From assembly GCF_028747805.1 (NCBI RefSeq), contig NZ_CP114887.1, positions 2,287,501-2,351,500 on the forward strand: a DNA stretch of 64,000 nucleotides. Direction: 5' to 3'. The notes beneath the pieces are model-generated. The model worked only from the letters and a program-made list of their open reading frames with translations. It was not told the DNA's origin and did no database searches. The translations under genes were made by a program, and so were the position numbers. Shown piece by piece: positions 19,569-28,076 of the stretch (position 1 is the stretch's first letter; each line of letters starts with the position of its first letter). Source of the stretch: Solibacillus daqui (GTDB lineage Bacteria; Bacillota; Bacilli; Bacillales_A; Planococcaceae).

Positions 19569-19969
19569 TACAACATGTACCTTCTCTCATTAAATTTAAT
19601 TGTTTTACTATTTTCTAGAACACCACGATAATAATCAGTGGTACCCAAAAATGACTTGAGACCTGCACAATAGTGGGCTCTCATACGTTGCTAGACGGCA
19701 CGGCGGTGTTTTGTTTTCCTAAGCTTCCCTATACAGCCGAGGTTTGCCATTACCAAATTATGGACGCACTTTGTATTCATCCCCACTTGTAGAAGTGAAA
19801 ACCTCTGCTGAAGTAATTAAAACATCGAGTGGCATATCACGAGATTTACAATGGCAAAAATCCGATGGAGTTCATGCTTCATTCATAAGTAATTAACCGA
19901 ATCTTATATACTATGTATTCTTTTAATGATTTGATAATAATAAATAATCAAATTGTTGAAAATTACCTA
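19569..19969. other. intergenic region with repeat-like debris
   Basis: About 400 bp without a gene. The right part, next to 19569, should hold the promoter of the exporter operon. The middle has GC-richer fragments (GCTAGACGGCACGGCGG; CAGCCGAGG) unlike the AT-rich flanks, and 19777-19812 (TTCATCCCCAC...GTAGAAGTG) resembles part of the argG-argH repeat. It looks like decayed repeat or insertion material. No ORF with a ribosome site was found. Confidence 0.45.
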
Positions 19970-20716
19970 TTATTTTTTATTAAAAAAACTACGTCCAAAA
20001 AACTCCACCATTTTTGGTGCGACCACATACAATTTACTCGTAATTCCTAATATGCGCGGTAAATTTATCTCCCGCGGCCTCGATTCTATTGCTTCAACGA
20101 CTTCACTTGCCACTTTACTTGGCTGAATTAAAAAATTGCTAATAGCCTTGCGATAAGCATTCGTCTCATCCGCTTTTTGTAGGAATGGGGTATCAATTGG
20201 TCCAGGATAAATCCCTGTAACTGCAATCTTATTTTCAGCAAGCTCCATGCGTAAACCGTTAACGAACCCAGTAATCGCATGCTTACTTGCTGCATAGACA
20301 CTCGCTTTTTTTGTTGCCACTTTACCTGCTTGTGAGCTAACAAAAATAAAGTGTCCACTTTTTCTTTCAATCATTTGAGGTGCTAAACGTTTGGCTAAAA
20401 AAATTGGTGCTCTTACATTGAGATCTAGCATTTGATCCACTTCTTCATCTAGCAAATCAAAAGCATTCGAAAAATAGCCTAAGCCTGCATTTAAAATCGC
20501 AACATCAATAGCTGGTAGTAATGATACCACACGGTCAATATCCATTGAATTACACAGGTCTGCTTGGATTGTTACCACCCCTAAATGCTCTAGTGATTTT
20601 AAAACATTTGCATTTCGTCCTGTTGCATAAACGGTATGACCTTGTGCAATCAATTGCTTCGTCATTTCAAGTCCGATTCCACTTGTTGCCCCTGTAATAA
20701 AGATTGTTTTGCTCAA
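19970..20716 (-). CDS. SDR-family oxidoreductase
   Basis: Cytoplasmic NAD(P)-dependent short-chain dehydrogenase, 248 aa, typical length. Cofactor motif TGATSGIG at residues 8-15, NAG at 76-78, and the catalytic Ser127/128, Tyr141 and Lys145 (YAASK). The PGPIDTPF loop follows. Closest in feel to B. subtilis YqjQ-type classical SDRs, whose substrate is not established. The start is TTG at 20716 with GGAGGTG upstream. Single gene, convergent with nothing; the nsrR gene lies upstream in the same direction with its own terminator. Confidence 0.9.
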   Translation of the reverse strand: MSKTIFITGATSGIGLEMTKQLIAQGHTVYATGRNANVLKSLEHLGVVTIQADLCNSMDIDRVVSLLPAIDVAILNAGLGYFSNAFDLLDEEVDQMLDLNVRAPIFLAKRLAPQMIERKSGHFIFVSSQAGKVATKKASVYAASKHAITGFVNGLRMELAENKIAVTGIYPGPIDTPFLQKADETNAYRKAISNFLIQPSKVASEVVEAIESRPREINLPRILGITSKLYVVAPKMVEFFGRSFFNKK

Positions 20717-20902
20717 CTTTTCACCTCCGATTAACGTTTACTATTTTATCGGACTTCAATTTAGTTTAACAGAGTAAATTTCCGTTTAATTACAGCAATC
20801 GTCCTCAAAATTATCAAATAGTCACAAAATGAGCAATAACATTCCAATATAATGTACCTATATACATTTTTAATAAGAAGAATTCCGTTATTTTTCCGAA
20901 AA

Positions 20903-20938
20903 AAAAACTAGTAAATTATTATTCATTTACTAGTTTTT
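20903..20938 (-). terminator. intrinsic terminator at the end of nsrR
   Basis: Arms AAAAACTAGTAAA (20903-20915) and TTTACTAGTTTTT (20926-20938). The right arm overlaps the last nsrR codons. On the minus strand the hairpin is followed by further T residues. Confidence 0.75.
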
Positions 20939-21373
20939 CTTTATTCCAAATAATTCAGTTAAACCGTCTTTCGAAACTAATACGTCATCTAATGTATACG
21001 AATCTAGAACAGCCAAATATGCTTTTAATGCTTGATGGAGTGCAAATTTCAATTGACATTCCGGAGAAATTTTACATAAATTACTTTCTGGATTGAAACA
21101 TTCTACAATATGAAAATCTTCCTCGGTTTTACGCACAACCTCACCAATATTAATATTTTTAGGATCGATAGCCAAACGAATACCGCCGCCGCGCCCTCGA
21201 ATTGTTTCAATATATCCGTGTTGCCCTAAATCATACGTAACTTTCATTAAATGGTTTTTGGAAATTTGATAGGCATCTGCGATTTCTTGAATCGTCGCTA
21301 AATGGTCTTGACCACGCACGCCTAAATACATGAGCGTACGTAAAGAATAGTCTGTATATACGGTTAAGCGCAC
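20930..21373 (-). CDS. nsrR: Rrf2-family nitric-oxide-sensing repressor NsrR
   Basis: Iron-sulfur transcription repressor, 147 aa from the GTG at 21373 (MRLTVYTDYSLR), which matches the start of known NsrR proteins; a 4-codon longer TTG start is possible. A winged helix fills residues 1-60. Cys92, Cys100 and Cys106 are spaced exactly as in B. subtilis NsrR, and Asp8, a cluster ligand in NsrR structures, is present. It is divergent from the flavohemoprotein gene hmp, and the shared 211-bp region holds two AAGATGTATTT half-sites. Together this strongly supports NsrR over other Rrf2 regulators such as IscR or CymR. Confidence 0.92.
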   Translation of the reverse strand: MRLTVYTDYSLRTLMYLGVRGQDHLATIQEIADAYQISKNHLMKVTYDLGQHGYIETIRGRGGGIRLAIDPKNINIGEVVRKTEEDFHIVECFNPESNLCKISPECQLKFALHQALKAYLAVLDSYTLDDVLVSKDGLTELFGIKKN

Positions 21374-21444
21374 GTTTCTCACCAACTTTCTACATATTAG
21401 TATAACACTTTCTCACAATAGGTCGAGAATTCCAACTTATTTTT

Positions 21445-21500
21445 AAAGATGTATTTTATATATATGTTTGTGACAAATTTGTTAAAGATGTATTTTCTAT
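21445..21500 (+). promoter_or_regulatory. hmp promoter with two NsrR-type half-sites
   Basis: AAGATGTATTT occurs twice in direct orientation, at about 21446-21456 and 21485-21495. This is the known NsrR half-site sequence. The first is followed by an AT-rich segment matching the opposite half-site at about 8 of 11 positions, giving a near-palindromic operator. A likely hmp promoter, TTGTGA (21469-21474), 17 bp, TATTTT (21491-21496), places the second copy across the -10. Repressor binding would block hmp, and possibly nsrR too. Confidence 0.65.
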
Positions 21501-21584
21501 ATTGCTTTAGAGATTCAGCAGCAGTATATTGAAATCACAAAGAACGTACAATAAGTTCTTGTAAATAGAAGGGTGGAATTCCTT

Positions 21585-22745
21585 ATGTTAACGAAACAAA
21601 CAATCGACACAATCAAAGCAACTGTACCAGTATTAGAAGTACACGGATTAGCGATTACTAAAACATTTTACAAAAACCTATTTAATGACAACCCACAATT
21701 ATTAAACATTTTTAATCACACAAACCAAAAGAAAGACCGTCAACAAACAGCTTTAGCAAACACAGTATACGCAGCTGCAATTCATATTGAAAACTTAGAA
21801 GCAATCGTACCAGCAGTTGTACAAATTGCGCATAAGCACGTAAGTTTAGGTATTTTACCAGAGCATTACCCAATCGTAGGAAAATATTTATTAGCTGCAA
21901 TTAAAGAAGTATTAGGTGACGCAGCAACAGACGAAATAATTGAAGCTTGGGGTCAAGCATACGGCGTAATTGCGGATGTATTCATTTCAGTAGAAGAAGA
22001 TCTATACAAAGCTTCTGAAAATAATGGTGGCTGGCGCTTATTTAAAGACTTCGAAATTGCTAAAATTGTAGAAGAAAGCGATGTTGTTAAATCATTCTAC
22101 TTAAAACCAGCTGATGGTTCAAAATTACCTGCATTCTCAGCAGGTCAATACATTTCAATTCGCGTTCAAGTTCCTGGACAAGAGTATTTAATGAATCGTC
22201 AATACACAGTTACAGAAGGTACTGAAGAATATTTCCGTATTTCTGTTAAACGTGAAAACGATGAAAATCCAAATGGCGTAGTTTCTAATTTCTTGCACGA
22301 TTCGAACGTTGGCACACAAGTACAATTAAGTGCTCCAGCTGGTGTATTCACATTATCGGACAATAATAACCCTGTATTATTTATCGCGGGTGGTGTAGGT
22401 GTTACACCATTACAAAGTATGCTTCAATCAATCGATGATCGCAAAGCTTCGTTCCTTCAATGTGCACGTAGTAAGAATGTTGCAGCATTCACAGAAACAA
22501 TCGAAGAAAAAGTTGACGCATTAGGTGGTATTTACACAGCAGTTTATAGTGATACAGAAGGCTATGTTACAAAGGAGCAAATTGCATCATTACTTGAAGA
22601 CGGTACTGAAGTTTATGTATGTGGTCCAATCGCCTTCATGGAAGCAGTTATTTCAAACTTAGTTGAATTAAATGTTCCTTCAGAAAATATTCATTACGAA
22701 TTCTTTGGCGCTGCCATGGCATTACAAATTCAAACAACTAGATAA
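21585..22745 (+). CDS. hmp: flavohemoprotein, nitric oxide dioxygenase
   Basis: Converts NO and O2 to nitrate using NAD(P)H, protecting against nitrosative stress. 386 aa, the family length. N-terminal globin domain with the conserved Tyr29, Gln53 and proximal His85; an FAD-binding domain with RQYT near residue 205; and an NAD domain with [12 protein letters not shown] and the C-terminal EFFGA. ATG 21585 follows GAAGGGTGG; an in-frame GTG 4 codons earlier overlaps the ribosome site. Divergent from nsrR, which is expected to repress it. Ends in a strong hairpin. Confidence 0.96.
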   Translation: MLTKQTIDTIKATVPVLEVHGLAITKTFYKNLFNDNPQLLNIFNHTNQKKDRQQTALANTVYAAAIHIENLEAIVPAVVQIAHKHVSLGILPEHYPIVGKYLLAAIKEVLGDAATDEIIEAWGQAYGVIADVFISVEEDLYKASENNGGWRLFKDFEIAKIVEESDVVKSFYLKPADGSKLPAFSAGQYISIRVQVPGQEYLMNRQYTVTEGTEEYFRISVKRENDENPNGVVSNFLHDSNVGTQVQLSAPAGVFTLSDNNNPVLFIAGGVGVTPLQSMLQSIDDRKASFLQCARSKNVAAFTETIEEKVDALGGIYTAVYSDTEGYVTKEQIASLLEDGTEVYVCGPIAFMEAVISNLVELNVPSENIHYEFFGAAMALQIQTTR

Positions 22746-22753
22746 TATGTAAT

Positions 22754-22783
22754 AAGCGTGTTGAGTCCTCACTCAACACGCTT
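22754..22783. terminator. terminator hairpin between hmp and the metallo-hydrolase
   Basis: Arms AAGCGTGTTGAG (22754-22765) and CTCAACACGCTT (22772-22783). It is followed by TCTTT on the plus strand and lies between two convergent genes, so it may serve both. Confidence 0.8.
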
Positions 22784-22786
22784 TCT

Positions 22787-23728
22787 TTAAACCTTTTTAT
22801 AATAATAAATACCATCGCGTATCTCAATTTCAGCTAAGCCTTCATCAACTAAGTAGTCCATTTGGCCGATTGTTTCTGAAAGTGTCAGCCCTAGCTGTTG
22901 CTGATAAATCCGTTCAAAGAGCAGCGTTGTTGCCTCATAATTTGTTTTCGGATGTTCAATCATGTCTCGTACCTTTAGCGCTCGTTGTTTTTGCTTTTCT
23001 AAGCGCTCGTCAATTAATTGAACGATATTCGTCACTTCTCCGCCATGCCCAGTATACATTTTTGTAACTTCTAAATCTCGCAACCTCTTTAATGAAGCAT
23101 TATATTGAAGTAATGATTTTGGACGCTCCATTGTGAGTTCAACTGGAGGCTCAACTAATGGATTCGATGATGTGCGTTCTAATAATAGATCACCACCAAT
23201 ACATTCGCGCGTTTCTTCGTCTATAAAAATTAAATGACTTTGCGCATGCCCGAGTGTTTCATAGACTTTTAAGCCAGGGTGCCCCGGTACTTCATCCCCT
23301 TCTTGTAAAAATTGCGTTAGCGGGGTTGTCCCAAATAGCTCTACTTCACCCTTCACTTTTAAAATACGTGGAATATATTTTTCTGGAACCCCTTGCTCGA
23401 TTAAATGCTTTGTGTAAAAGCGGTCGTAATACGCTAAGAATTCATGTGTTTTGCGCATCCAATGATCAACATAGCGATGCCCTAAAATTTCTGTACCAAC
23501 AAAGGCATCTACCCAACCTGCATGATCGGGGTGATGATGCGTTAATACGACTTGCTCAACATCTTTCAACTCATAACCTGCACCGCGCAAACCCCATTTT
23601 AACGCTTCATATGCTTCCTCGGTTTTTGGTCCTGCGTCAAATAACGTCAATGTATCCCCTTTTACTAAAAATGCGTTTACATCTCCAACCGCATATGGAG
23701 TTGGAATAACTATTTTGTGTACTTCCAT
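22787..23728 (-). CDS. MBL-fold metallo-hydrolase (YqjP-like)
   Basis: Cytoplasmic zinc hydrolase of the metallo-beta-lactamase fold, 313 aa from ATG 23728 after an AAGGGGGA ribosome site (a 12-codon longer reading has none). The metal motif THHHPDHAGW lies about residues 62-71, with later ligands in GHAQSHL and TGHGGE. The C-terminal winged-helix-like tail (about residues 240-313) is typical of the YqjP/LACTB2-type group. Substrate unknown; many relatives act on thioesters, lactones or RNA. The gene stands alone, convergent with hmp. Confidence 0.87.
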   Translation of the reverse strand: MEVHKIVIPTPYAVGDVNAFLVKGDTLTLFDAGPKTEEAYEALKWGLRGAGYELKDVEQVVLTHHHPDHAGWVDAFVGTEILGHRYVDHWMRKTHEFLAYYDRFYTKHLIEQGVPEKYIPRILKVKGEVELFGTTPLTQFLQEGDEVPGHPGLKVYETLGHAQSHLIFIDEETRECIGGDLLLERTSSNPLVEPPVELTMERPKSLLQYNASLKRLRDLEVTKMYTGHGGEVTNIVQLIDERLEKQKQRALKVRDMIEHPKTNYEATTLLFERIYQQQLGLTLSETIGQMDYLVDEGLAEIEIRDGIYYYKKV

Positions 23729-23819
23729 TACTGAATCCCCCTTATACTGCTCGTATATGTACAAATGAATGAATATTCATTTATTTTACACCTTTTTTTT
23801 ATTTTCGTCACGTCTTTAC

Positions 23820-23848
23820 TTGACAGTTTTTCATTACATAACTATAAT
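23820..23848 (+). promoter_or_regulatory. consensus sigma-A promoter of the proC leader
   Basis: TTGACA at 23820-23825, a 17-bp spacer, and TATAAT at 23843-23848: a perfect consensus promoter. Transcription should begin near 23855, giving a leader of about 275 nt that contains the T-box. Confidence 0.9.
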
Positions 23849-23899
23849 TTTTGATAATTATAAATTTATATGCAATGAAAAAGCTAAGTACATTATTTT

Positions 23900-24097
23900 A
23901 TGGTTATAGAGAGTGTCGTCTTTGCTGAAATCGGCATAGCCCGCTAAAATAATCGAACCTCCTTTTGAGCTGTTATGACAACATAACCGTCCCCTTCGCG
24001 ATAAGAAGGTTGAAGCTGCACACAATATGTGTGAATTTAGGTGGTACCGCGGAAACTTGAAGCGTTTTCGTCCTTATATATAGGACGAGAGCGCTTT
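23900..24097 (+). promoter_or_regulatory. T-box riboswitch (tRNA-Pro-responsive) upstream of proC
   Basis: A classic T-box leader. The GA motif AGAGAG is near 23908, stem I runs to about 23977, and the invariant T-box GGTGGTACCGCG is at 24040-24051. The terminator has arms AGCGTTTTCGTCCT (24061-24074) and AGGACGAGAGCGCT (24082-24095), then a T run. On the 3' side of stem I, GAA-CCT (CCT at 23958-23960) is the likely specifier, a proline codon, which matches the downstream gene. Uncharged tRNA-Pro would pair with specifier and T-box, favour the antiterminator and switch proC on. Confidence 0.92.
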
Positions 24098-24129
24098 TTA
24101 TTTTTGAAAAAAGATGTGGAGGAAGTACT

Positions 24130-24936
24130 ATGCAAAAAATTATCTTTATTGGTGCGGGTTCAATTGCGGAAGCACTTATACATGGATGGGTAGAAAATAA
24201 TGTCATTCAACCTGAGTGTGTCTATATATCTAATCGTTCCAATCAACAGCGATTACAACAATTATCATCAAAATACGGCGTTCAAAAATTAGTAGGCTAT
24301 GAACAATTAACAGGGGCAGATTTAATTATCTTAGCGGTGAAGCCAAAAGATGCACGTCTTGCAATGGATGCTATAAAGCCATTTATTGAACCTAACGTTT
24401 CTATCCTTTCTGTTTTAGCTGGCATTAGTATTGCTACAATAGAAGAACATCTAGGTGAGCGTCCGATTGCTCGTGTCATGCCTAATACATCTGCAACTAT
24501 AGGTATGTCAGCCTCTGGAATTGCGTTTAATAAATTAATCAATGATGAACAACATGCACAATATATTCAAATGCTCGAAGCGGTTGGCATTGTTATTGAA
24601 GTGGAAGAAGATAAACTACATGCAGTTACCGCACTTTCCGGTAGCGGTCCTGCTTATTTATACTATTTAGTTGAAGCATTTGAACGTGTAGGTGCTGAAT
24701 TTGGTTTATCTAAAGAAATTGTTCGGGAGTTAATGATACAGACGATTGCTGGCTCTGCAGAAATGCTAAAATCCGTAAATGAAGAACCTGAGGTACTGCG
24801 CAAAAAAGTAACAAGTCCAGGAGGTACTACAGAAGCAGGTATAAAAGCGTTAGAAGCGATGGCATTTAATGATGCAATTGCCAACTGTATTCGTAGTGCC
24901 GAAAATCGCTCTCGTGAATTGGCACGTGGAGAATAG
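24130..24936 (+). CDS. proC: pyrroline-5-carboxylate reductase
   Basis: Last step of proline biosynthesis: reduces pyrroline-5-carboxylate to proline with NAD(P)H. 268 aa, normal length. Rossmann motif FIGAGSIAEALI at the N-terminus, AVKPKD near residue 75, and the signature stretch TALSGSGPAYLYYLVEA followed by TSPGGTTEAGIKALE. Cytoplasmic, oligomeric. ATG after GGAGG. Expression is controlled by the upstream T-box. B. subtilis has several proC paralogues (proG, proH, proI), so this could be one of a set. Confidence 0.95.
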   Translation: MQKIIFIGAGSIAEALIHGWVENNVIQPECVYISNRSNQQRLQQLSSKYGVQKLVGYEQLTGADLIILAVKPKDARLAMDAIKPFIEPNVSILSVLAGISIATIEEHLGERPIARVMPNTSATIGMSASGIAFNKLINDEQHAQYIQMLEAVGIVIEVEEDKLHAVTALSGSGPAYLYYLVEAFERVGAEFGLSKEIVRELMIQTIAGSAEMLKSVNEEPEVLRKKVTSPGGTTEAGIKALEAMAFNDAIANCIRSAENRSRELARGE

Positions 24937-24938
24937 AT

Positions 24939-24987
24939 AAGAAGGCTTCATTCACTCACATTTATTTGTGAATGAATGAAGCCTTCT
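24939..24987. terminator. strong bidirectional terminator after proC
   Basis: A long imperfect inverted repeat with outer arms AAGAAGGCTTCATTCA and TGAATGAAGCCTTCTT. A T-run follows on the plus strand (CTTCTTTTTAT). It also sits at the end of the convergent small membrane gene at 24990. Confidence 0.9.
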
Positions 24988-24989
24988 TT

Positions 24990-25220
24990 TTATATAGAAC
25001 CATTACGAATACGTTTAACAATACTATATGTAGTATAAATTGCAATTGGACCAAGCAATGCAGCAAATACTACCCACATTGTTAATCCGCCTGTTGCCTT
25101 TAAAAATTCTAAATTTGTTCGAATATAAATAACTACGCCAAATAGTAAAATATAGCTCATTACATTTGGAAAAATCACAAGTAGTCGTAAGAGCTTTGGT
25201 GTAATTGTTGGTTGTTGCAT
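24990..25220 (-). CDS. small two-TM membrane protein
   Basis: 76 aa, not recognised. Two hydrophobic segments are clear: residues about 10-30 (LLVIFPNVMSYILLFGVVIY) and 44-63 (GLTMWVVFAALLGPIAIY). The C-terminus is basic (KRIRNGSI). The ribosome site AAAGGGGGA precedes the ATG closely. It lies between rnz and proC in its own unit, convergent with proC. Looks like a genuine conserved small membrane protein of Bacilli; no function can be assigned. Confidence 0.72.
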   Translation of the reverse strand: MQQPTITPKLLRLLVIFPNVMSYILLFGVVIYIRTNLEFLKATGGLTMWVVFAALLGPIAIYTTYSIVKRIRNGSI

Positions 25221-25285
25221 AATTCATCCCCCTTTTACTCATTATAACGTAATTTTACGCGATATTACTATAATTTTCTAAATAT

Positions 25286-25317
25286 AAAAAGAGGTACTTC
25301 GCTATTGAAGCACCTCT
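25286..25317 (-). terminator. intrinsic terminator of rnz
   Basis: Arms AGAGGT-a-CTTC (25290-25300) and GAAG-c-ACCTCT (25307-25317), followed on the minus strand by TTTTTATATTT. Confidence 0.8.
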
Positions 25318-25329
25318 ATCCTTTATCTG

Positions 25330-26268
25330 TTATAGTTCAAGTAATTGATGTTGGCGCAATTCATATTGCGTTTGATCGTTGGCGATAAATGTATTTGGGA
25401 ACTGCTCTTGTGCTTCCTTTAAAAACGGAATTAAATCACTTTTTAAAAAGCGCGCACTAATATGATTTAATATTAAATGTTTGGCATTTGCCAACTGCGC
25501 TACTTTTGCAGCCTCTGTATTCGTTGCATGACCATACTGTGCCGCAAGTTCAATGGTTGAATGGTCAAATGTTGCTTCATGAATAACGATATCAGCTTTT
25601 TCTGCTAATGTAATCGCATTGCTACAAAACTTCGTATCGCCTAAAATTGTCACGGTAAAGCCTTGCTTTAGTTCAGTCGTAACCTCTTTACTAAGGACAA
25701 CTGAGCCGTCATCTAAAGTTATATCAACGCCGGCCTTTAGTTTTCCTAGTAACGGACCTTTTGGCACACCAAGTTGAATAGCTTTGTCGATTAACAGTTC
25801 ACCTGGCAGTGCTTTTTGTTCTATACGATATCCAAAGCATTCAATAACATGCTCAAGCGGCATCGCACGAACGATAAATTGTGAATCTTCAAAAACGATT
25901 CCTTCTTCAACTTCAACAAACGCTATCGAATAAGTAACATGTGTTTTTGATAACTTCAACGTTTGCTCAACCCATTGCTGCAACCCTTTTGGCCCATAAA
26001 TCGTTAGTAATTCTTCTCCGCCTAAAAAAGAGCGTGAACTTAAAAATCCAGGTAAGCCGAAAATATGATCTCCATGTAAATGCGTAATAAAAATTTTGTC
26101 AATTTTCCGTGGTTTTATCGTAGTGTGTAAAATTTGGTGTTGTGTTGCCTCACCACAATCAAACAGCCAAATTGAGCCACGTTCTTCTAATAATTTTACT
26201 GCTAGTGCACTTGTATTGCGGTCCTTTGACGGCATCCCTGCGCCAGTACCTAAAAATTGTAATTGCAT
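25330..26268 (-). CDS. rnz: ribonuclease Z
   Basis: tRNA 3'-processing endonuclease, zinc-dependent MBL fold, acting in the cytosol as a homodimer. 312 aa from ATG 26268 after GGAGG; a 13-codon upstream extension has no ribosome site. The metal motif THLHGDH is at residues 62-68 (His63, His65, Asp67, His68), the same positions as in B. subtilis RNase Z. The exosite region (about 150-185) that grips tRNA is present, as is the late HATNTEAA motif. Single gene with its own terminator. Confidence 0.96.
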   Translation of the reverse strand: MQLQFLGTGAGMPSKDRNTSALAVKLLEERGSIWLFDCGEATQHQILHTTIKPRKIDKIFITHLHGDHIFGLPGFLSSRSFLGGEELLTIYGPKGLQQWVEQTLKLSKTHVTYSIAFVEVEEGIVFEDSQFIVRAMPLEHVIECFGYRIEQKALPGELLIDKAIQLGVPKGPLLGKLKAGVDITLDDGSVVLSKEVTTELKQGFTVTILGDTKFCSNAITLAEKADIVIHEATFDHSTIELAAQYGHATNTEAAKVAQLANAKHLILNHISARFLKSDLIPFLKEAQEQFPNTFIANDQTQYELRQHQLLEL

Positions 26269-26348
26269 TGTCGTCCTCCAATCACGAGAATACGTATTGT
26301 GCCTCATGAATGAAGCGATTATTGCTTTTTATTATAAGTGCGAATACT

Positions 26349-26382
26349 AAAAAAAGCTAATACGAATTAACAGTATTAGCTC
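26349..26382 (-). terminator. intrinsic terminator of the mhq operon
   Basis: Arms AGCTAATAC (26355-26363) and GTATTAGCT (26373-26381), followed on the minus strand by a seven-base T run. Confidence 0.85.
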
Positions 26383-26389
26383 TTTATTA

Positions 26390-26992
26390 TTATGCAAAAG
26401 ACTGTTCATACCAGGCTTTTGCTTTTTGTACTTCACTCATTGTTAGTTGATGACCATTGGATTCCCACTCCAGCGTTACATCGGCCCCCGCATTTGCAAG
26501 GATTGTTTGTAAATCAGTTGCCTCATGCTGAGGACAAATCGGATCGTTCACCCCTGCAGCGATAAATACCTTCGACTGTTGAGTTGGGATTTTCACATTT
26601 CGGTTAGGAACCATTGGATGATGCAAAATCGCACCTGTTAACGCATCTTCAAAATCAAATAACAAGTTTGCGGCAATATTCGCCCCATTTGAATAGCCAA
26701 TGGCAATGACATTCTTTCGTTCAAATTCATAATTTGTAGCAGCTTCATCTAAAAATTCATATAGCTCTTTTGTGCGCGCAGCTAAATCTTCCATATCAAA
26801 TACACCTTCTGCAATACGACGGAAAAATCTTGGCATGCCATGCTCTAATACATTTCCGCGGACACTTAATACAGAAGCTTCTTGGTCAATAATTTCAGCT
26901 AATGCAAGTAAGCTATTTTCGTCACCGCCTGTACCATGTAACAATAAGAATACTGGTTTTTGCTTGTTACCCTGTTTAAAAATGTGATGCAC
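26390..26992 (-). CDS. mhqD: MhqD-like hydrolase (phospholipase/carboxylesterase family)
   Basis: Cytoplasmic alpha/beta hydrolase, 200 aa. LLHGTGGDEN near residues 18-27 forms the oxyanion region, GYSNGAN near 102-108 holds the nucleophile Ser, and the late GVNDPICP and NGHQLT segments give Asp and His. GTG start with AGGAG upstream. It follows an mhqO-like gene by 49 bp and ends at a terminator, matching the B. subtilis mhqNOD gene set. The operon is controlled by MhqR and induced by quinones; hydrolysis of a quinone adduct or ester product is assumed for the family. Confidence 0.88.
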   Translation of the reverse strand: MHHIFKQGNKQKPVFLLLHGTGGDENSLLALAEIIDQEASVLSVRGNVLEHGMPRFFRRIAEGVFDMEDLAARTKELYEFLDEAATNYEFERKNVIAIGYSNGANIAANLLFDFEDALTGAILHHPMVPNRNVKIPTQQSKVFIAAGVNDPICPQHEATDLQTILANAGADVTLEWESNGHQLTMSEVQKAKAWYEQSFA

Positions 26993-27041
26993 CTATAACC
27001 GCTCCTATCCAATATAAAATTTTTTACATTCACACTACGAT

Positions 27042-28025
27042 TTATTCGTATTCTTTTTCAATTGTTTTTGTTGATCGTACTGTATCAATTGGTCGAACAA
27101 CACTTTCGATATAGTCACGTTTTGATTCTAGGAACGGTGGTAATGATAAAATTTCACCGACTGTTTCATATGGCTCGTCTCCCATAAATCCAGGACCGTC
27201 TGTAGCCCATTCAAATAAAATGCCTGGTGCAACGCGTGCATATAACGATTCAAAGAAGAATCGATCTACATAACCTGATGTACCGAAGCCAAAGCTTTCC
27301 ATACGGTCAATCCATTCATGTAATACTGCTGTATCTTCTACACGGAATGCCGCATGGTGTACTGTACCAAAACCTTGACGTCCTGGCGCTAATTTTGTAT
27401 TTTCTTCGACGATAACCGATGCACCATTACCACCCTCGCCTACTTCGAATAAATGTAAATCGCCTTCTACTGCTACTTCACGCATAACCATTACTTTTTC
27501 AAGAACCTCTTTAAAATAATCGAAGCGAGAAATACGAATTTGAACTGGTCCTAAGCCTGTAATCGCAAATTCTAATGGAATCGGTCCTTTTTGCCAAGGT
27601 GTTCCAGATGCAATACCTTTATTGTTTTCATCAGAAATAAGCATATATTGTTGATCATCAAAATCTACAAAGGATAACGTTTGCTTTCCAAAATGCGTTT
27701 GAATTCCTTCATGTTCTACATTTAATCGATCAAAGCGTTTTACCCAATATTCAAGTGCAGCATCTGTTGGAACTCGGAATGCCGTTTTATATATTTCATC
27801 AGTTCCGTGTACCCCCTTTGGAATTCCTGGGAAATCAAAGAATGTCATGTCTGTCCCAGCAGAGCCTTTATCGTCGGCAAAGAATAGATGATATGTTTGA
27901 ATGTCATCTTGGTTTACAGTTTTTTTTACAAGACGCATTCCTAATACATATGTGAAAAACTCATAATTTTTTTCTGCACTGCTTGTAATTGCTGTTACGT
28001 GGTGTATACCTTTAATATGGTTCAT
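27042..28025 (-). CDS. mhqO: MhqO-like ring-cleaving dioxygenase (VOC family)
   Basis: 327 aa from ATG 28025 (MNHIKGIHHVTAI), with GGAGG upstream; an in-frame longer start overlaps the operator region. Two vicinal-oxygen-chelate (glyoxalase/extradiol dioxygenase) modules are present. The metal-binding segment IHHVTAI is at the start of the first and VHHAAFRV at the start of the second, with an acidic ligand in LYARVAPGILFEWATD. The family opens or detoxifies hydroquinones and catechols. The gene is flanked by mhqR and mhqD with a palindromic operator just upstream, making the assignment strong. Confidence 0.9.
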   Translation of the reverse strand: MNHIKGIHHVTAITSSAEKNYEFFTYVLGMRLVKKTVNQDDIQTYHLFFADDKGSAGTDMTFFDFPGIPKGVHGTDEIYKTAFRVPTDAALEYWVKRFDRLNVEHEGIQTHFGKQTLSFVDFDDQQYMLISDENNKGIASGTPWQKGPIPLEFAITGLGPVQIRISRFDYFKEVLEKVMVMREVAVEGDLHLFEVGEGGNGASVIVEENTKLAPGRQGFGTVHHAAFRVEDTAVLHEWIDRMESFGFGTSGYVDRFFFESLYARVAPGILFEWATDGPGFMGDEPYETVGEILSLPPFLESKRDYIESVVRPIDTVRSTKTIEKEYE

Positions 28026-28041
28026 TTTTGTTTCCTCCATT

Positions 28042-28060
28042 TTTCTCGATTTCGAGATAT
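28042..28060 (-). promoter_or_regulatory. MhqR operator upstream of mhqO
   Basis: TCTCGA-tt-TCGAGA (28044-28057), a perfect palindrome extended by AT on one side. It matches the B. subtilis MhqR box (core ATCTCGAATTCGAGAT, from memory). It lies between mhqR and mhqO, directly before the mhqO ribosome site, where repressor binding could also act as a roadblock. Confidence 0.75.
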
Positions 28061-28076
28061 TTAATCAAAAAATTTT

